This document shows, piece by piece, positions 39,438 through 47,708 of a stretch of 64,000 nucleotides of DNA. The stretch covers positions 62,001 through 126,000 of the forward strand of contig JAUNCT010000001.1 of NCBI GenBank assembly GCA_030526425.1, read 5' to 3'. Within the stretch, counting starts at the first letter, position 1; every line of letters starts with the position of its first letter. This DNA is from Clostridia bacterium. Its GTDB lineage: Bacteria > Bacillota > Clostridia > Christensenellales > CAG-138. Under the pieces are notes generated by a model, which saw only the letters and a list, made by a program, of their open reading frames with translations, was not told the DNA's origin and searched no databases. The translations under genes and the position numbers were made by a program.

Positions 39438-40597
39438 TAGGACTGGACCTCCTTTTTACGGGTCGCGGAAAGCTGGACAAGGCTGATGACCGCGACCAGC
39501 AGGAAGAACAGGACCGCCTTGGCCTGCGCGGTACCGCGCGCCGCGGAATTCTGTCCGTAGAAGGTGTTGTAGATGTTGAGCGCCAGCATTTCGGTGGTCT
39601 TCACGACCGTGCCGTCCGCATTCTGAAGGAAGGGCTGTCCGGCGGTCAGCGCGAGGTTCTGGTCGAACAGCTTGAAGCCGTTCGTCAGCGACAGGAAGGT
39701 GCAGATGGTGATGCTGGGCATGACGTTCGGGATCGTGACGTTCCACAGGGTCTGCCACTTGCTCGCACCGTCGATCTTCGCTGCTTCATGCAGGCTCTCG
39801 GGAACGGCTTGCAGACCCGCGATGTAAATGATCATCATGTAACCGATCTGCTGCCAGCACATCAGGATGATCAGACCCCAGAAGCCGTATTTCGTTTCCA
39901 ACAGGATCGAGGTGCCGAAACGGGACAGGATACCGTCGAAGATCATCGACCAGGTGTAACCGAGAACGATACCGCCGATGAGGTTCGGCATGAAGAACAC
40001 CGTACGGAAGATGTTCGAGCCCTTGATGCCCTGCGTGAGCACATAGGCGACCGCGAAGGCAATGACGTTGATGAGCACGAGGCTCACGACGGTGAACAGC
40101 GCGGTGTACCAGAACGCATGCACGAAGCTCGGATCCTGGAAGGCTTTCGCGTAGTTGGAAAGGCCGACCCATTCGAATTTCGAGGTCGTTTTGAACTTGC
40201 AGAACGACAGGAACAGACCTTTTGCGAACGGCCAGATGAAGCCGATGCTGAACGCGCAGACGACCGGCAGCAGGAACAGCCAGAATTTCTTCTGTGTCGT
40301 GGTCTTGATGAGCGAACCGCCCATCGCGGCTTTGTCACCGCGACCCTTCGGCATGGTGCGGTCGGCAACGCCGCACACGAGCGCGATGCCGATCAGCGCG
40401 ATGACCGTGTTGAACCACGGGTCGAGTTTTTCGAGTTTTTTGACAGACTGCGTGACCGATGTGAAAGCGAACAGGTCCGTCAGTTTGCTGAGCCAACCTG
40501 CGGCGGCGAGCGCGCCGGTGACGATCATGAAGATGCCGAGAACGACTGCGATGACGCGCAGTGCTTTCCGGGATGCGTTTGTGCGTCCGATGAGAAT
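39437..40597 (-). CDS. carbohydrate ABC permease, MalF type, with a probable non-ATG start
   Basis: Six to seven helices and the EAA loop ESLHEAAKIDGASKWQTLWNVTIP show a MalF-type permease. The first in-frame ATG (40528) has no RBS and begins inside a hydrophobic helix. The frame continues upstream for 23 codons encoding a basic segment and the first half of that helix, back to ATT at 40595-40597, which has AAGGA nine bases upstream; the next possible codon is ATC two codons later. No ATG, GTG or TTG lies between the upstream in-frame stop and this point. I therefore extend the gene to 40597 (386 residues). The alternative is a sequence error at the start. It pairs with the MalG-type permease. 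Confidence 0.8.
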   Translation of the reverse strand: MLIGRTNASRKALRVIAVVLGIFMIVTGALAAAGWLSKLTDLFAFTSVTQSVKKLEKLDPWFNTVIALIGIALVCGVADRTMPKGRGDKAAMGGSLIKTTTQKKFWLFLLPVVCAFSIGFIWPFAKGLFLSFCKFKTTSKFEWVGLSNYAKAFQDPSFVHAFWYTALFTVVSLVLINVIAFAVAYVLTQGIKGSNIFRTVFFMPNLIGGIVLGYTWSMIFDGILSRFGTSILLETKYGFWGLIILMCWQQIGYMMIIYIAGLQAVPESLHEAAKIDGASKWQTLWNVTIPNVMPSITICTFLSLTNGFKLFDQNLALTAGQPFLQNADGTVVKTTEMLALNIYNTFYGQNSAARGTAQAKAVLFFLLVAVISLVQLSATRKKEVQS

Positions 40598-40641
40598 CCC
40601 CTTCTTTCCTTGTTTGTGTACCTTTGGCCCCTCACGGGCTC

Positions 40642-40734
40642 ACGCGGGGGCATCCTTCCCGTGGATGCCTCCGCGTCAACACGCGTTCCCCGTAAGATAC
40701 GGGGAAAGGCGGGGCGGCATTTCGCCGTCCCGCC
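40642..40734 (-). promoter_or_regulatory. three tandem stem-loops between binding-protein and permease genes
   Basis: Stems are 40642-40655 with 40663-40676 (14 bp, one G-U), 40686-40694 with 40698-40706 (9 bp perfect) and 40708-40718 with 40724-40734 (11 bp, one G-U). None has a good T-run. Such intercistronic hairpins usually stabilise the binding-protein mRNA and reduce downstream expression. Confidence 0.6.
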
Positions 40735-40769
40735 CACATTCAAATGCCGTTGAGCGGTCGAATCGTTGC

Positions 40770-42050
40770 TCAGCCGTTCGCCGCAGCGTACTGCGCGGCC
40801 CAGCCCTCAACGAACGCGGTGCGGACGTTCGCCCAGTTGGCGTCGGTCTGATCCGCATCGTAGATGTTCATTGCGGCAACGAGCGCTGCACGCCAGGTGT
40901 CGACGTTGGGCGTGAAGTTGAAGGCCCAGGTCATGGTGTAGTGACCCGCGTTCGCGTAAGCGTTCGCATCGGCGAGGAACTTGTTGGTGGAGACCGCAGC
41001 GTTCTTGTAGGGCATGACGCCGAGGGTGTTGTTCAGCTTCGCGCTGACTTCCTCGGTCGTGACGAGCCAGTACATGAAGTCGAGGGTCGCCTGGATGTCT
41101 TCTTCGGAAGCCTCGGAGTTGACTGCCCAGCAGTTTTCGGTGCCGCAGTTCAGACCCGCCATCTCTTCGCCTTCAACGCCGCAGTAGAACGGGATCATCG
41201 CGATGTTCTCGTCACCGAGCGCGGAGCAAGCGGAGTAGGTCCAGGAACCGTTCTGATAGAACACAGCCTTCTCGGCGAGGAATTCGCCTTCCGCATCGAA
41301 GCCGCCGGTCGCGAGGGCCGCGGGATCGACGGAGGAGTTGTTGATGTACAGATCCCAGAGGTTCTTGTAGTTGTCGAGGTAAGCACCGGTGATGGTCGCC
41401 GGGCAGGGACCTGCCTGCCAACCGTCCGCAACGGACTCATAGTACAGGTCGGTGTTGGCGAGGTGACCGCTGAAGCGCCAGCTGGAACTGCTGTCCATAC
41501 CGGAAGAGGTGAAAGCGTCGAAGCCGAGCTCGTTCGCACGGGCGTGGATGTCTTCCGCGATCGCCTTCAGGCTCTCGAAGTTGGTGATCTGGTCGATGGA
41601 GTAGCCGGCCTTGGCGAGGAGCGCCTTGTTGACGATGATGCCGAAGCACTCGTAGCAGTAACCGATGGAGCAGAGCTTGCCGTCCTTATCGTACAGGTTG
41701 TACGCGTCGGTGTTCAGCTCGTTCGCGATGGCGGTACCGGTCAGGTCGTAGCAGTAGTCGCCCCAGGTGTTGACGGCGGCTGCGTTGCCGACGACGAACA
41801 GGGTGGGCGCATCGGTCTTGTCCATTTCGGAGGTCAGGGTGGACTCATAGGTGCCCGCAGCGGCGGTGACGACCTTGACGGGGACACCGGTGAGCTGGGT
41901 GTACTGGGCGGCGATCTCCTGGAGATCCGCATCGGATTCGGGCTTGAAGTTCAGCCAGTAAACTTTGCCTTTGCTATCGGCAGAGGCGACGCCTGCGAAC
42001 ATGGACAGGCACAGGACCAGGGACAGAATGAGCGCGATTGCTTTTTTCAT
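40770..42050 (-). CDS. sugar ABC transporter substrate-binding protein
   Basis: The 426-residue protein has a signal peptide (MKKAIALILSLVLCLSMFAG) cut near ASA|DSK, then a type-I carbohydrate-binding fold of the MalE/UgpB cluster: LTGVPVKVVTAA early, a hinge region with WGDYC, and aromatic residues (WRFSG, WTYSA, WAFNF) likely to stack on sugars. It lacks a lipobox, so its membrane attachment is unclear. Its place before the two permeases and MalQ suggests malto-oligosaccharides as ligand. RBS AAGGAAGAG. Confidence 0.9.
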   Translation of the reverse strand: MKKAIALILSLVLCLSMFAGVASADSKGKVYWLNFKPESDADLQEIAAQYTQLTGVPVKVVTAAAGTYESTLTSEMDKTDAPTLFVVGNAAAVNTWGDYCYDLTGTAIANELNTDAYNLYDKDGKLCSIGYCYECFGIIVNKALLAKAGYSIDQITNFESLKAIAEDIHARANELGFDAFTSSGMDSSSSWRFSGHLANTDLYYESVADGWQAGPCPATITGAYLDNYKNLWDLYINNSSVDPAALATGGFDAEGEFLAEKAVFYQNGSWTYSACSALGDENIAMIPFYCGVEGEEMAGLNCGTENCWAVNSEASEEDIQATLDFMYWLVTTEEVSAKLNNTLGVMPYKNAAVSTNKFLADANAYANAGHYTMTWAFNFTPNVDTWRAALVAAMNIYDADQTDANWANVRTAFVEGWAAQYAAANG

Positions 42051-42125
42051 TTTGGGTGCTCTTCCTTTCTTTATTATCTTCTCCCCTGTGCGGGGGGATG
42101 ATTTCCGTAGGTGGGTTTTCCGTGC

Positions 42126-43142
42126 TCAAACGGTACGCGGGCGGACGCTGCCGCCGGTGCGCAGCCCGGTTTCGAGCAACAGATGGCGGTGCTTGCCGCG
42201 CCCTTCGATAACGCCGATGAGCGTGGAAACGGAGCGTTCCGCCATGGTCCGCGTGGGCTGGACGAGCGTCGTCAGAACGGGGACCGTGTATTCGGTGAAG
42301 GGGATGCCGTCGATCGCGATGACCGAGCAATCCTCGGGGACGCGCTTGCCCGCATCGACGAGCGCGCGGATGGCGGCGACCGCCATCGAATCCGAAATGG
42401 AGAACACCGCGGTGAATTCCGTTCCGGAAGCGGCGAGGCGGCGGATGCCGCGGTAAGCTTCGGGCATGGTGAAGGCGTTCGTTTCGACGACCAGCGCCGG
42501 GTCCGGTTCGATACCCGCATCGCGCAGGGCGGAAAGGTAGCCGCGGTAGCGGAGTTCCGAAATGGAATGGTCCTCCATCGTGTCGAGGATAACGGCGATG
42601 CGTTTGTGCCCGCGTTCGGTGAGCGTGGTCACGGCGAGCGCGGCGGTCTTTTCATCATCGATGGAAACCGAAGAATAGGAGGTTTCGGGCAGGGTGCCGA
42701 AACTGTTGGTATAGCTGCAGCACACGAATGGGACGCTGAGCACGGCAACGTCCTCCTCGGTATAGTCGAATCTGCCGCCGAGAAAGATCAGCCCGCGGAG
42801 CTTCTTGCTCCTTGCAAGGGCCGCACCCGCGCGGATCTCATCTGCGCCGGTGGCGATCTGCTCGACGAACGGCGTGTAGCCGGAACGGACGATCGCTTCC
42901 TCGATCAGGGGAATCAGCTCCGTGAAGAAGGGATTGCCGATGCCGCGGACGATGAGACCGATCGTGTCGGACTCCTGCAGGACGAGGTCGCGCGCGCTGC
43001 TGTTGGGCACATAGTGCTCTGCGCGTACGATCTCGAGGATCTTTTTTCGGAGCGCCTCGCTGACATCGGGGTGTCCGTTCAGCGCACGGGAGACCGTGCT
43101 CACGGAGACACCTGCTTTGCGGGCGATGTCTTTTATCGTCAT
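42126..43142 (-). CDS. LacI/GalR-family repressor of the malto-oligosaccharide operon
   Basis: The 338-residue protein has the LacI HTH (MTIKDIARKAGVSVSTVSRALNG), a hinge helix, and a sugar-binding core of the periplasmic-binding-protein type with IGLIVRGIGNPFF and IDGIPFTEY. It is the first gene of its own operon, 75 nt before the binding-protein gene, and the promoter region upstream carries two GGAA-type dyads. It should repress the operon and release it when a sugar binds. Confidence 0.92.
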   Translation of the reverse strand: MTIKDIARKAGVSVSTVSRALNGHPDVSEALRKKILEIVRAEHYVPNSSARDLVLQESDTIGLIVRGIGNPFFTELIPLIEEAIVRSGYTPFVEQIATGADEIRAGAALARSKKLRGLIFLGGRFDYTEEDVAVLSVPFVCCSYTNSFGTLPETSYSSVSIDDEKTAALAVTTLTERGHKRIAVILDTMEDHSISELRYRGYLSALRDAGIEPDPALVVETNAFTMPEAYRGIRRLAASGTEFTAVFSISDSMAVAAIRALVDAGKRVPEDCSVIAIDGIPFTEYTVPVLTTLVQPTRTMAERSVSTLIGVIEGRGKHRHLLLETGLRTGGSVRPRTV

Positions 43143-43235
43143 TATTCGGATTTCGTTTCTGTTGGATTCCGGAATGGGACCGGTGAGAGAAAATTATGTG
43201 GGAAAAGGGGCGGTTTCACCCCTGAGATTGATTCT

Positions 43236-43305
43236 GGAAACGTTACCGGGAACGATTCCGTCCCCTTGGTAGTGAAAATATAACAAAGACGCCGGAGATT
43301 GTCAA
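43236..43305 (-). promoter_or_regulatory. LacI operon promoter with two operator-like dyads
   Basis: On the minus strand TTGACA (43300-43305) and TATATT (43277-43282) are 17 bp apart. Two dyads follow downstream of the start of transcription: GGAATCGTTCC (rc of 43249-43259) and GGTAACGTTTCC (rc of 43236-43247). LacI-type operators typically have such a central CG, so repression by blocking elongation or initiation is plausible. Confidence 0.65.
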
Positions 43306-43395
43306 TAACATGCAGACGTATTTACATAAGATATTTGAAATAAGACATGGGATAAAGGCAGATTTGTATACCGGAAGCGGAGACAAAAGAGAAAC

Positions 43396-43426
43396 GAAAA
43401 GCCCCGTGAAAGGTACCCACGGGACT
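43396..43426 (-). terminator. intrinsic terminator of the desulfurase gene
   Basis: A 9-bp stem AGTCCCGTG/CACGGGGCT (one G-U) with a 9-nt loop is followed on the minus strand by TTTTCG. Confidence 0.75.
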
Positions 43427-43476
43427 GTGATCGGCTGTACAAATATCGGTTTTTGCGATACGATGATAAAAATCGG

Positions 43477-44637
43477 TCAACATTCCGCAACGATGCGAAT
43501 GGCTTCGAGCGCGGCGTCGATCTCTTCCTCCGTGGTGAAGGGACCTGTGGAGAAACGGACGGAGCCTTGCGGCCAGGTGCCGAGTGTTTTGTGCGCGTTC
43601 GGCGCGCAATGAAGTCCGCAACGCGTCATGATACCGAAGCGGGTCTCCAAAAGGTCGGCGGCCTCCGCGTTGTCGCGGTTCGGAAAATCGACGGAATAGA
43701 CGCCGACACGACGCTCCGGATCGGTCGGACCCGCGAGGCGGATGCCGGGAATCGACGACAGACCGCTGATGAAACGGCGCGCCAACAGGATCTCGTGTGC
43801 GCGGAGCTTCGCGATCCCCTCGGATCGCAGCCAACGGAGCGCGGCGTTCAGCCCGAAGATCCCCGCGAGATTCACCGTGCCGGATTCGAACCGGTCGGGC
43901 ATGAGATCGGGCTGCACTTCGCTTTCGGAAAGGCTTCCCGTTCCGCCGGTGATCACGGGCGTGAGCTGTTTTGCGAACGCCGGGTCGAGCAACAACACTC
44001 CGACCCCGGCGGGACCGAGCAGACCCTTGTGTCCCGGTGCGCACAAGGCGGCAAGTCCCAACGCACCGAAGTCGATCTCCACGTGTCCTGCGGACTGTGC
44101 GGCGTCGACCACGAGCGGGATGCCCTTGCGGTGCATCAGCTCCGCAAACGGCTCCAACTGCTGCAATGTGCCGGAAACATTCGAGGCATGCTGCAGAACG
44201 CACAGCTTGGTATCGGGGCGGATCGCCTTCTCCGCCGCATCAAGTGAGAGAAACCCTTCACTGTCCCCCGGGATCCGGTCGAACGTAACGCCGGGTGCGG
44301 CGTTCAGCGGCCGCATGACGGCGTTGTGCTCGAGGCAACCGGTGAGCACACGGTCGCCCGGCTTGAGAAAGCCCGAGATCGCGAAATTCAGCGAATAGGT
44401 CGCACCCGGCGTCAGAACGACATGGGTGACTTTATGCGGAAAACGGAACAGCTCTTTGAGGAGCAGGCGCGTCTCGAGCACGGTCATGCCCGCTTCCTGT
44501 GCGGCGCGGTAGCTGGAACGGTTGACGCCGGCGCCGATGGTGTCGATGCAAAGCTTCATGGCTTCGGACACGCCGGGCGCTTTCGGAAAACTCGTTGCGG
44601 AATTGTCGAGGTAAACGGTACGGATCGGTTCTTGCAT
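43477..44637 (-). CDS. class V aminotransferase, cysteine desulfurase family
   Basis: The start is ATG 44637 with GGGAGAG upstream, giving 386 residues; longer in-frame starts are rejected because they pass into the promoter region. It has the PLP-binding elements of the IscS/SufS fold: DNSATSFPK at the start, the NVSGT loop, VDAAQSAGH, the PLP Lys in APGHKGLLGPAG, and a catalytic-loop Cys in TRCGLHC. This matches the am_tr_V_EGC-type desulfurase subgroup often found beside YedE/YedF and DUF3343 in selenium users. It would supply persulfide or release selenium from selenocysteine. It is divergent from the LysR gene. Confidence 0.85.
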   Translation of the reverse strand: MQEPIRTVYLDNSATSFPKAPGVSEAMKLCIDTIGAGVNRSSYRAAQEAGMTVLETRLLLKELFRFPHKVTHVVLTPGATYSLNFAISGFLKPGDRVLTGCLEHNAVMRPLNAAPGVTFDRIPGDSEGFLSLDAAEKAIRPDTKLCVLQHASNVSGTLQQLEPFAELMHRKGIPLVVDAAQSAGHVEIDFGALGLAALCAPGHKGLLGPAGVGVLLLDPAFAKQLTPVITGGTGSLSESEVQPDLMPDRFESGTVNLAGIFGLNAALRWLRSEGIAKLRAHEILLARRFISGLSSIPGIRLAGPTDPERRVGVYSVDFPNRDNAEAADLLETRFGIMTRCGLHCAPNAHKTLGTWPQGSVRFSTGPFTTEEEIDAALEAIRIVAEC

Positions 44638-44725
44638 CGGTGTTCTCTCCCTTTGAGAATAACGAAAGCATAACACGATTCGCCGAAAAAGTATACGGGA
44701 GCGGATCCCGCGGAAGGAGAAACGG

Positions 44726-45661
44726 ATGCTCGATATCGGTTTGAGACAACTCGAAAGTCTGATCGCCGTTGCGGAGACGGGCAGCTTCAGTATGGCGTCG
44801 GACCGCCTGCATATCACGCAGAGTACCGTCAGCATGCATATCCGGGAACTGGAGCGCATCGTGGACGCGCGGCTCGTTCTGAGAAACGGACGGAAAAAAG
44901 CCGAGCTCACCGCAACGGGGCATGAGGTCTATGCGGCGGCACTCGCGGTGGTCCGAAGATGCGAGGACATCGAGCGGATCGCCAAGCGCGGCGAAACGGG
45001 ACTCATCGCGCTTGCCAGCTCCACGGTACCCGCACACAGCTTTCTGCCGGTGCTGATGGGCGATTTTCTGAAGCGCGAGCCCGGGGTCCGCTTCGAAGTC
45101 CGCGCGGAGGACTCGGGCGGAGTGTTTTCCCGATTGCTGTCGGGCAGCGTGCGGATCGGTTTTGCCGGCGCGGAGCCGGACAACGAACGCCTTGCGGGCG
45201 AAGCCGTTTGCCGCGATACGCTGGTGCTTGTAACGGCGGCGACCCCGCATTTCCGTACGCTCAAAGAACGCGGCGTGAACGGACTGACCGTTTTGAAGAA
45301 CGTACCGCTCATTGCGCGGGAGACCGAAAGCGGGACGCAGCGCGCCGCGGAACGTTTCTTAAAGGAAAACGGTTTCGGCGATTTGGAGCCGGCACTTCGC
45401 ACCGACGACCCGGAAGCGATCAAGCGGGCGGTGGAAAAGGGGCTCGGTGCGGCGATCCTGTCGGATCTCGCCGTACGCGCGGAAACCGCTGACGGACGCC
45501 TCATCGCATTTCCGCTCGGCGCGGAGCCGCCGGTGCGGGACCTGTATCTTGTGTGGGCGAAAGATGCGCCCTTTACCGCTGCGGAAGAACGGTTTCTCGC
45601 CTATGTTCGGCGTTCCGTGAACGACATGAAGAAAGCAAATATCGCAAAAACCGATAAATAA
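44726..45661 (+). CDS. LysR-family transcription regulator
   Basis: The 311-residue protein starts at ATG 44726 behind AAGGAGA. It has the LysR N-terminal HTH (LESLIAVAETGSFSMASDRLHITQSTVSMHIRELE-like) and a PBP-type effector domain of about 200 residues. It lies between the desulfurase and the YedE-TusA-DUF3343 operon and resembles the LysR proteins linked to selenium metabolism clusters. It probably controls the operon at 45770 through the dyad at 45682-45707. Confidence 0.88.
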   Translation: MLDIGLRQLESLIAVAETGSFSMASDRLHITQSTVSMHIRELERIVDARLVLRNGRKKAELTATGHEVYAAALAVVRRCEDIERIAKRGETGLIALASSTVPAHSFLPVLMGDFLKREPGVRFEVRAEDSGGVFSRLLSGSVRIGFAGAEPDNERLAGEAVCRDTLVLVTAATPHFRTLKERGVNGLTVLKNVPLIARETESGTQRAAERFLKENGFGDLEPALRTDDPEAIKRAVEKGLGAAILSDLAVRAETADGRLIAFPLGAEPPVRDLYLVWAKDAPFTAAEERFLAYVRRSVNDMKKANIAKTDK

Positions 45662-45681
45662 AACGACATATCGGAAAACGG

Positions 45682-45713
45682 GGTGCACAAAACAGTTTTT
45701 GTGCACCTATAAT
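45682..45713 (+). promoter_or_regulatory. 11-bp dyad overlapping the YedE operon promoter
   Basis: GGTGCACAAAA (45682-45692) and TTTTGTGCACC (45697-45707) form a perfect inverted repeat with a 4-nt gap, directly abutting TATAAT (45708-45713). It therefore covers the expected -35. A partial third copy ATGCACAT follows at 45726. It could be the LysR or another regulator's site, or a terminator of the lysR gene, though it lacks a T-run. Confidence 0.55.
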
Positions 45714-45769
45714 ATATTTATCGTTATGCACATACGAGGATAACGAAATCAACCAAAGGGGAAATCAAA

Positions 45770-46846
45770 ATGAAAAAAGTCAACTGGACCGTCGTCCTCG
45801 CGGGTATCGCGGTCGGCATCGCAGCCGTTGCGTTGACCGCACTCGGCAACCCCGCGAACATGGGCTTCTGTATCGCTTGCTTCCTGCGTGATATCGCGGG
45901 TGGTATGAAGTTCCACAGCGCGGGTGTCGTGCAGTACATCCGTCCCGAAATCGCCGGTCTCGTGCTCGGCGCATTCGCCATGTCCCTCATCACCAAGGAA
46001 TTCCGCGCGAAATCCGGCGCGTCTCCCGTGACCCGTTTCGTGCTCGGCGTCGTCATTATGATCGGCGCGCTGGCGTTCCTCGGCTGCCCGCTCCGTATGA
46101 TCATCCGTCTTGGCGGCGGCGACCTGAACGCGCTGGTCGGTCTTGCGGGCTTTGCCGCCGGTATCGGTGTCGGCGTCGTGTTCATCAAGAAGGGCTTCGC
46201 GCTGAAGCGCAACTATTCCATGGGCGGCGTCGAAGGTTATATCCTGCCCGCGTTTATGGCTGTGCTGCTGCTGCTTGCGGTGCTCGTTCCCGCGTTGTTT
46301 GCTTCCAGTGAATCCGGTCCCGGTTCCATGCATGCCCCGATCATCGCCTCGTTTGCCATCGCGCTCGTTTGCGGTGCGCTTGCGCAGCGTGCGCGTCTGT
46401 GCACGGCGGGCGGTATCCGCGATACGATCCTCTTCGGCGACCTGAAGCTTCTGTGGGGCTTCCTCGCGATCTTCGCCGTCGTGCTCGCCGGCAACCTGTT
46501 CCTCGGTAAGTTCAAGCTCGGTTTCACCGGTCAGCCCGTTGCGCACAACGATCACATCTGGAACTTCGTCGGCATGTTCGTCGTCGGCTGGGCTTCCGCG
46601 CTTGCAGGTGGTTGCCCGCTGCGTCAGCTCATCCTCGCGGGTGAGGGCAACGGCGACTCCGCCATCACCGTGTTCGGTATGATCGCGGGTGCTGCGATCT
46701 CCCATAACTTCGGTCTCGCGGGTACCGCGAAGCTCGTTGCGGACGGCGGCGGCGTCGGTCTGAACGGCCGCATCGCGCTGATCGCCTGCATTGCGGTCTG
46801 CCTGATCATTTCTCTGGTGAACTTGCCCAAAGCGCAGAAGAACTGA
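45770..46846 (+). CDS. YedE/YeeE-family membrane transporter
   Basis: The 358-residue protein has about ten helices and the paired family signatures GFCIACFLRDIAGG (Cys34, Cys37), FLGCPLRMI and LAGGCPLRQLILAGEG. YeeE-type proteins import thiosulfate through conserved cysteines; the YedE branch belongs to selenium metabolism. The RBS is AAAGGGG. It begins an operon with a TusA-like protein and a DUF3343 protein, which together would bring in and hand over sulfur or selenium. The substrate cannot be decided from the sequence. Confidence 0.88.
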   Translation: MKKVNWTVVLAGIAVGIAAVALTALGNPANMGFCIACFLRDIAGGMKFHSAGVVQYIRPEIAGLVLGAFAMSLITKEFRAKSGASPVTRFVLGVVIMIGALAFLGCPLRMIIRLGGGDLNALVGLAGFAAGIGVGVVFIKKGFALKRNYSMGGVEGYILPAFMAVLLLLAVLVPALFASSESGPGSMHAPIIASFAIALVCGALAQRARLCTAGGIRDTILFGDLKLLWGFLAIFAVVLAGNLFLGKFKLGFTGQPVAHNDHIWNFVGMFVVGWASALAGGCPLRQLILAGEGNGDSAITVFGMIAGAAISHNFGLAGTAKLVADGGGVGLNGRIALIACIAVCLIISLVNLPKAQKN

Positions 46847-46874
46847 ACCGACCTGACCTGAAAGGAGATTATCC

Positions 46875-47084
46875 ATGGCCAATATCGATGCAAGAGGTCT
46901 CGTTTGCCCCATGCCCGCCGCGCTGACGCTGAAGGCGATCAAGAGCGGTGAACCGAAAGAGATCGTCGTCCTCGCGGACGATCCCTGCGCGCTCGAGAAC
47001 ATCACCCGTCTCGCGGAAACGAGCGGTTACAGGGTTTCGAGCACCAAGGACGGCGACGAGTACACGATCACCCTGAAGAAATGA
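46875..47084 (+). CDS. TusA-like sulfur or selenium carrier protein
   Basis: The 69-residue protein is a single TusA/SirA domain with the catalytic VCPMP (Cys11) at the start of helix 1 and a second Cys in DDPC (38). It would carry a persulfide or perselenide. The selenium-linked YedF proteins have an extra C-terminal domain which is absent here, so it is TusA-like rather than full YedF. RBS AAAGGAG; its stop overlaps the next start (ATGA). Confidence 0.9.
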   Translation: MANIDARGLVCPMPAALTLKAIKSGEPKEIVVLADDPCALENITRLAETSGYRVSSTKDGDEYTITLKK

Positions 47085-47323
47085 AGCGCTACCTGGCGAC
47101 GTTCCATACGCACCTTGCTGCGCTGATGACGGTGAAATCGTTTGCTTCGCGCGGCGTCGAAGGGCGGCTCGCTCCGGTACCGCGTTCCGTGTCGAGTTCC
47201 TGCGGGACCTGCATGTTTTACGAGGCGCCGGATCCGATGACGGATGCGCTCGATGAGGATACGGAGGCTGTTTTCGAGACTGCTGCCGATGGCAGTTATG
47301 TGTGCGTATTCGAAAACGAGTGA
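47081..47323 (+). CDS. DUF3343 putative Se/S carrier protein
   Basis: The 80-residue protein matches DUF3343 (Se/S carrier-like): MKRYLATFHTHLAALMT at the start, GRLAPVPR, and SSSCGTC with Cys41 and Cys44. These small proteins co-occur with YedE/YedF and selenium genes and are thought to hold selenium or sulfur on cysteine. It is translationally coupled to the TusA-like gene and ends the operon. No in-frame UGA is used. Confidence 0.85.
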   Translation: MKRYLATFHTHLAALMTVKSFASRGVEGRLAPVPRSVSSSCGTCMFYEAPDPMTDALDEDTEAVFETAADGSYVCVFENE

Positions 47324-47389
47324 GCCGAGCCTGTTGCGATAAGAACCGCCGCGGCGTGTTCCCAAGGGCAAGGCGTGTCGAACATCAAC

Positions 47390-47423
47390 AAAACACCCCG
47401 GACGTATGTGTCCGGGGTGTTTT
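47390..47423 (+). terminator. intrinsic terminator of the YedE operon
   Basis: A 14-bp perfect stem AAAACACCCCGGAC/GTCCGGGGTGTTTT with a 6-nt loop ends in TTTTGTTAT. Confidence 0.9.
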
Positions 47424-47647
47424 GTTATACCGGAGCCGACGGGATGTACCGGAACACTCAATTCTGCAATATCGAAATTATTTTAATGCAATTACGAAAA
47501 TGAAACGAACGATACGTAAAATACGAAATGAATTGTCAAAGCGGACTTTCATATTCGAAAACTATAGATAATATACGATATAATACGATAAATCCTTACG
47601 ATATGGTTCCTATTTAAAATCGGAATATGAAATATAGATGTTTTCTA

Positions 47648-47708
47648 TTGACGGGCATAAGACTCGTGGGATATTCTTTTTGCAAGACGACTGCATAAAG
47701 TCTTGCAA
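47648..47708 (+). promoter_or_regulatory. TAXI-TRAP promoter and 5' stem-loop
   Basis: TTGACG (47648-47653) and GATATT (47670-47675) are 16 bp apart. The predicted transcript begins at or inside a 9-bp perfect hairpin TTGCAAGAC/GTCTTGCAA (47680-47688 with 47700-47708), which may protect its 5' end. Confidence 0.5.

Larger units (their letters stand above)
43143..43476. other. 334-bp region between the LacI operon and the desulfurase gene
   Basis: It contains the LacI operon promoter and operators (43236-43305), an AT-rich stretch around 43300-43350, and the desulfurase terminator at 43396-43426. No coding sequence is supported. Confidence 0.6.

Noticed and set aside
43196..43260. CcpA catabolite-repression site upstream of the LacI operon
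   Set aside because: The dyads resemble general LacI-family sites, but neither matches the CcpA consensus well enough, and the local LacI protein is the simpler binder.
43310..43612. 100-residue plus-strand open frame near the desulfurase terminator
   Set aside because: It has no RBS, crosses a terminator and runs antisense into the desulfurase gene.
47302..47571. 89-residue open frame after the DUF3343 gene
   Set aside because: It runs through a terminator and into AT-rich DNA without an RBS or family match.
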